Below, piece after piece: positions 14,105 to 16,892 of a stretch of DNA of 16,892 bases; the stretch's first letter is position 1, and each line of letters opens with the position of its first letter. Position numbers and translations under genes: made by a program. The notes beneath the pieces are model-generated. The model saw only the letters and a program-made list of their open reading frames with translations. It searched no databases and was not told where the DNA came from. This stretch comes from Acidobacteriota bacterium (GTDB taxonomy: Bacteria > Acidobacteriota > Vicinamibacteria > Vicinamibacterales > JAKQTR01): assembly GCA_026393735.1 (NCBI GenBank), contig JAPKZP010000516.1, positions 1 through 16,892 on the forward strand, written 5' to 3'.

Positions 14105-15339
14105 AGCGATCCCGACTCCACCCAGCGCACGCGTTCCGGCGTGATACCCGACACCAGGTATTGTTCCACATCCGGCGTACCGGCAGGAACCGACACGGCG
14201 ATGATCGCGGCACGCGCACCCGGCGTCAGGATGCCGAACTCCCCACCCAGTCCGAGGGCGCGGGCACCCACCGCGGTCGCGCTCTCGAGGAGCCGCGACG
14301 GCGGGATCTCCGGCGCCAGCCGGTGCATCGCGGCGAGTTCCTGGAACAGATTCAAGTCGTCCACGCTCGCGAGGCTGTCGGTGCCGACCGCAACGCTGAC
14401 GCCAGACGCATAGAAGCTCGAGATCGGCGGATCGCCGACGCCCACGAAGGCGTTACTCCGCGGGCACGTCACGAGCGTCGCCCCCCGGCTGCGAAGCAGG
14501 TCCAGTTCCTCGCGCGTGGCCTGCACGCCGTGCACCGCGAGGGTTCGGGCGTCCCAGAACAGCAGCCGGTCGAGGTATTCCACCGGGCGGCAGCGTGGGG
14601 CCCGCCACGCCGGATTCCACGCGCCGATCAGCTGCAACACGTGTTTCCACCGGCCTCCGCCCGTCGCCACGAGTTCGACTTCCTCCGGCGACTCCGCCAC
14701 GTGCACGGTCGTGACGTCCTGCCGGCGCGGCCCGCGCGCGTCCCGCAGCGCCTCGAACAACTCCGGGGAGACAGAGTACGGCGCGTGCGGCGCGAGGACG
14801 ATCCGCCAGTTGGCGCCGGCGCGCAGGCCGTCGATCCGTTGGCGGGCGGCGGCGGCGAGGCCCTTCGGGTCGTTCGCACTGAACCCGATGACCTCGTGAA
14901 ACACGACACCCGAAAGCCCGCTGGCCTCGAGCAGGTCCAGACCCACCAGCGAGTTGCTGACGTCTCCTGCGAGGCCCGTCCCCGAGGCCCTCATCTCCGC
15001 CAGGGCCGAGGCCATCGCATCCCGATGATACGACTCGTCGTGCGCCTCGGGTGCGTGCCGCCGCACCGCCATCATCTTGCCGACCCAGACGATGAAGTTG
15101 CCGGCGGGACGGACGCGGCCGCGCAGCCAGGAGAGCTCGAGATGCGTGTGCGCGTTGACGAGCGCCGGCATGAGCACCACGTCACCCAGATCGATGACAC
15201 GCTCCTCCCGCACCTCGTCTGCCGCGGGCGGCGTGGCGCCGCCCAACGCCACGACCCGGCCGTCGCGGGTCGCCACCCATCCATGCCGGATCGGCGGACC
15301 AGCGATCGGGACAAGCCAGGAGGCGCGGTAGAGAGGCAT
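14098..15339 (-). CDS. Amidohydrolase, putative aminodeoxyfutalosine deaminase (MqnX-like)
   Basis: A 413-aa metal-dependent hydrolase of the amidohydrolase superfamily, the group that deaminates purines and cytosine. The metal site is visible: HTH at 64-66 in VNAHTHLELSW, H185 in APHAPYSVSP, H213 in VHVAESPEE, H270 in AVHGVQ, and D321 in AVGTDSLASVDDLN. In the futalosine route, MqnX deaminates 6-amino-6-deoxyfutalosine, and the place just before an MqnP-type gene, ubiX and ubiE supports that role. A chlorohydrolase or guanine deaminase relative could look similar. I chose the ATG at 15339, which has GGAGA about 10 bases upstream; the ATG at 15372 would add a Cys/Gly-rich head and overlap the previous gene. 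Confidence 0.82.
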   Translation of the reverse strand: MPLYRASWLVPIAGPPIRHGWVATRDGRVVALGGATPPAADEVREERVIDLGDVVLMPALVNAHTHLELSWLRGRVRPAGNFIVWVGKMMAVRRHAPEAHDESYHRDAMASALAEMRASGTGLAGDVSNSLVGLDLLEASGLSGVVFHEVIGFSANDPKGLAAAARQRIDGLRAGANWRIVLAPHAPYSVSPELFEALRDARGPRRQDVTTVHVAESPEEVELVATGGGRWKHVLQLIGAWNPAWRAPRCRPVEYLDRLLFWDARTLAVHGVQATREELDLLRSRGATLVTCPRSNAFVGVGDPPISSFYASGVSVAVGTDSLASVDDLNLFQELAAMHRLAPEIPPSRLLESATAVGARALGLGGEFGILTPGARAAIIAVSVPAGTPDVEQYLVSGITPERVRWVESGSLC

Positions 15340-15355
15340 CAGGATTCGGTCTCCA

Positions 15356-16132
15356 TTAGAACAGCCACACATGGCCGCCGGCCTTCAGGGCACGCCCACG
15401 CTGCGGCGTCCGCTGCTCGCGGCCAAACAGCCACTGCTGCTCCGGGCGCATGACGTAGAGTCGGAGACCTTCACGACGCGACACCTGCGTCACCGGCTGG
15501 TTCGCGTCGGCACCCAGGATTTCCTGCCATGCCTGATGCCAGAGCGGCGGACGGATATGAATGGGATCCACGCCGTACCACTCGGCCCTCAGGTGGACGA
15601 ACCTGAGGCCATGCACGGAAGCGAGCGCGGCCAGGCCCTCGCTGACCCGCTCGGCGGAGTCGATGGCGTCTGCGAGGGTTACGCGGCAGCTTGGCACCAC
15701 CACGGCCGTGAACGCCCGGAATTCCAGGCGCGACAACCGCCTCGCGCGTTCGAGCGGCAGGTCGGTGAGGGTGATGTCAGCCGTGCAACGCCGAAGGCGG
15801 ACGACGGCATCTTCGACCCACGCGAGGATCTGCTCCGGCGGCGATCCGTACATGACGTCATTGCCCACATCCGTCACGAGGGCCCGAGTCCGGACGGCGG
15901 GCGCAGACGCCAGGTGATGCCACAGTCCCGACTGCAGAATCGACGGGAGCCTCCGCCCCAGGAACGAGCTGGGCGCACCGTACGAACGTCCATGCCCGTG
16001 CGCGGCGACGGTGTCGACGCCAGGCCCCCACGTGGCCTGGGCGCTCGAGACGACCGTCCGGAAGCCACGCGTCAGGTTGCTGGCGCCGAGCGCGACGACA
16101 CGGCGGATTCGCTGCGCCTCGTCTGGCGTCAC
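15356..16132 (-). CDS. SGNH-hydrolase-like protein, function unknown
   Basis: A 258-aa soluble protein with the block residues of SGNH (GDSL-type) esterases: Ser18 in VVALGASNLTRG, a Gly in HGHGRSYG (46-52), Asn91 in VTDVGNDVMYG, and Asp189/His192 in GVDPIHIRPP. These fit a Ser-His-Asp hydrolase, possibly an esterase or deacylase, but I recognise no closer family and see no signal peptide. The GTG at 16132 has GAGGAG five bases upstream, a strong reason to choose it over the ATG at 16225, whose extra 31 residues lie largely inside the upstream gene. It ends 16 bp before the amidohydrolase and starts 37 bp after the PagL-like gene. Context would allow an envelope-lipid or a metabolite substrate. 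Confidence 0.75.
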   Translation of the reverse strand: MTPDEAQRIRRVVALGASNLTRGFRTVVSSAQATWGPGVDTVAAHGHGRSYGAPSSFLGRRLPSILQSGLWHHLASAPAVRTRALVTDVGNDVMYGSPPEQILAWVEDAVVRLRRCTADITLTDLPLERARRLSRLEFRAFTAVVVPSCRVTLADAIDSAERVSEGLAALASVHGLRFVHLRAEWYGVDPIHIRPPLWHQAWQEILGADANQPVTQVSRREGLRLYVMRPEQQWLFGREQRTPQRGRALKAGGHVWLF

Positions 16133-16137
16133 TGCGT

Positions 16138-16143
16138 CTCCTC
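16138..16143 (-). promoter_or_regulatory. Ribosome binding site deciding the SGNH gene start
   Basis: Minus-strand GAGGAG lies five bases before the GTG at 16132. It is the best Shine-Dalgarno near any start in this frame and supports a 258-aa product without the 31-residue upstream extension. Confidence 0.7.
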
Positions 16144-16169
16144 GTAGAGCAGGATGAGGTTCCCGCACG

Positions 16170-16871
16170 TCAGTGCTTGTGCGATCCCACCACGACGCTG
16201 TAGCCGGCGAGGAACATGTTCGCATCGACGCCCGGGTTGATGGGCACCGACCCGGCGTTCGACAGGTGATGGAACTTGTAGCCGACGCGCAACCACTGGC
16301 CGGGCCGGCACTGGTACTGCAGACCGCCGCCGAACTCGAACGTGTAGTTGAACGCCTTCGAGTTGCCGACAGGCACGTCCCGGGTGAACCAGATGCCGCC
16401 GACCGCGCCGCCGCCGTACACGCGCCAGCGGGACGCGACCTGGAGCTGCATCTCGAGGCCGAGCGGGACGAAGCCGACGCCGTAGACAGGTCCCCTGCCG
16501 GTCTCGACGGTCACCGTGTGCGACCCCGACGGCGTCGTGATGGTCTGCGTGTCGTACTTGGGGTTGTTCGTGACGATGGCGAGAGGAACGACCTGTGGTG
16601 CAAAGGCAAGCAGCCAGCGCTTCCAGGCGAGCACCTCCTTCGTCGCCTGCAGGCCGATGAAGACGTGATTCCGGTCTGGCGTAGACCCGAAGTAGGTGCC
16701 GACCGGCGACTGAACCGCCACGCCGAGGTACCCGCCCACTTCCCATCGAGGCGCGGCCGTGCACGACGGACATGGACTCTGGGCGCCGGCGTCCGTCGCA
16801 GCCGCGACGAGCGCCAGCGCCGCCGTGACCAGCGTCAACACCCGCACGCACCCCGTCCGGACTCGCATCAT
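16170..16871 (-). CDS. PagL-like acyloxyacyl hydrolase family outer-membrane protein
   Basis: A 233-aa protein with a signal peptide (about 1-30, ending ATDAGAQ) and a pattern of alternating strands ending in a C-terminal HKH, like a small beta-barrel. The motif YKFHHLSNAGSVP holds the His and Ser of the lipid A 3-O-deacylase PagL (H202, S204; H126 and S128 in Pseudomonas PagL). The third PagL residue, Glu140, aligns with Asp216. If active it would trim an acyl chain from lipid A in the outer membrane. C34 and C37 form a CPSC near the mature start. The start is either of two adjacent ATGs (16871, 16868), with GGGGGAG upstream. The remaining bases to the window edge hold nothing recognisable. 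Confidence 0.72.
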   Translation of the reverse strand: MMRVRTGCVRVLTLVTAALALVAAATDAGAQSPCPSCTAAPRWEVGGYLGVAVQSPVGTYFGSTPDRNHVFIGLQATKEVLAWKRWLLAFAPQVVPLAIVTNNPKYDTQTITTPSGSHTVTVETGRGPVYGVGFVPLGLEMQLQVASRWRVYGGGAVGGIWFTRDVPVGNSKAFNYTFEFGGGLQYQCRPGQWLRVGYKFHHLSNAGSVPINPGVDANMFLAGYSVVVGSHKH

Positions 16872-16892
16872 GCCCGTGCCGCTCCCCCGGCA

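Noticed and set aside
14161..15453. 430-codon open frame on the plus strand, and similar ones at 13-1038 and 10876-11955
   Set aside because: Each is antisense to a well-supported gene and its product is a run of Arg, His, Asp and Gly without any recognisable fold.
16133..16225. Upstream ATG for the SGNH protein
   Set aside because: The extra 31 residues mostly overlap the end of the PagL-like gene, and the strong GAGGAG points to the GTG at 16132.
1..16892. CRISPR array, tRNA or rRNA, insertion sequence, phage or defence genes
   Set aside because: No direct-repeat array, no cloverleaf-sized gap, no transposase or integrase frame. Nearly every base belongs to a housekeeping or envelope gene.

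Overview
The window reads as chromosome of a GC-rich, diderm (Gram-negative-type) heterotroph. Almost every base is coding, genes are packed with 4-nt ATGA/GTGA overlaps, and there is a TonB-type protein, a PagL-like outer-membrane protein and a lipoprotein. Gene content and order suggest Acidobacteriota, perhaps the Vicinamibacterales. That placement is an inference from style and gene order, not proved by any sequence here. I see no mobile element, CRISPR array, rRNA or tRNA. All genes but one lie on the minus strand, so transcription runs right to left.

Region 1 (1-6535, minus) is a lipid and electron-transfer operon. In transcription order it holds a DUF177/YceD protein, rpmF, plsX, fabD, fabG, acpP, fabF, etfB and etfA (cut by the left edge). 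An extended -10 (TGG-TATACT) lies just before the first gene, and no gap inside the set exceeds 20 bp. fabH, usual between plsX and fabD, is absent. The fatty-acid genes make and elongate acyl-ACP, PlsX diverts acyl-ACP to phospholipid synthesis, and EtfAB carries electrons from flavin dehydrogenases such as acyl-CoA dehydrogenases.

Region 2 (6536-7162) is a divergent intergenic stretch plus the only plus-strand gene, a small lipoprotein that ends convergent to dgt.

Region 3 (7163-11887, minus) is read as tonB-like gene, a 31-codon membrane peptide, miaA, hfq, deoB and dgt. It starts from a near-consensus extended -10 (TGG-TATAAT) so close to the first ATG that the mRNA would be almost leaderless. 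It joins an envelope energy-transducer-like protein to tRNA modification, RNA regulation and nucleotide metabolism.

Region 4 (11888-16871, minus) is read as PagL-like protein, SGNH hydrolase, amidohydrolase, UbiA-type prenyltransferase, ubiX and ubiE. The last four overlap or nearly abut. They look like steps of menaquinone synthesis by the futalosine route: deamination of aminodeoxyfutalosine, prenylation, prenyl-FMN supply for the decarboxylase, and final C-methylation. I found no strikingly new system. The points most worth checking are the coupled 31-aa membrane peptide, the near-leaderless tonB-like transcript, the quinone cluster assignment and the PagL/SGNH pair.
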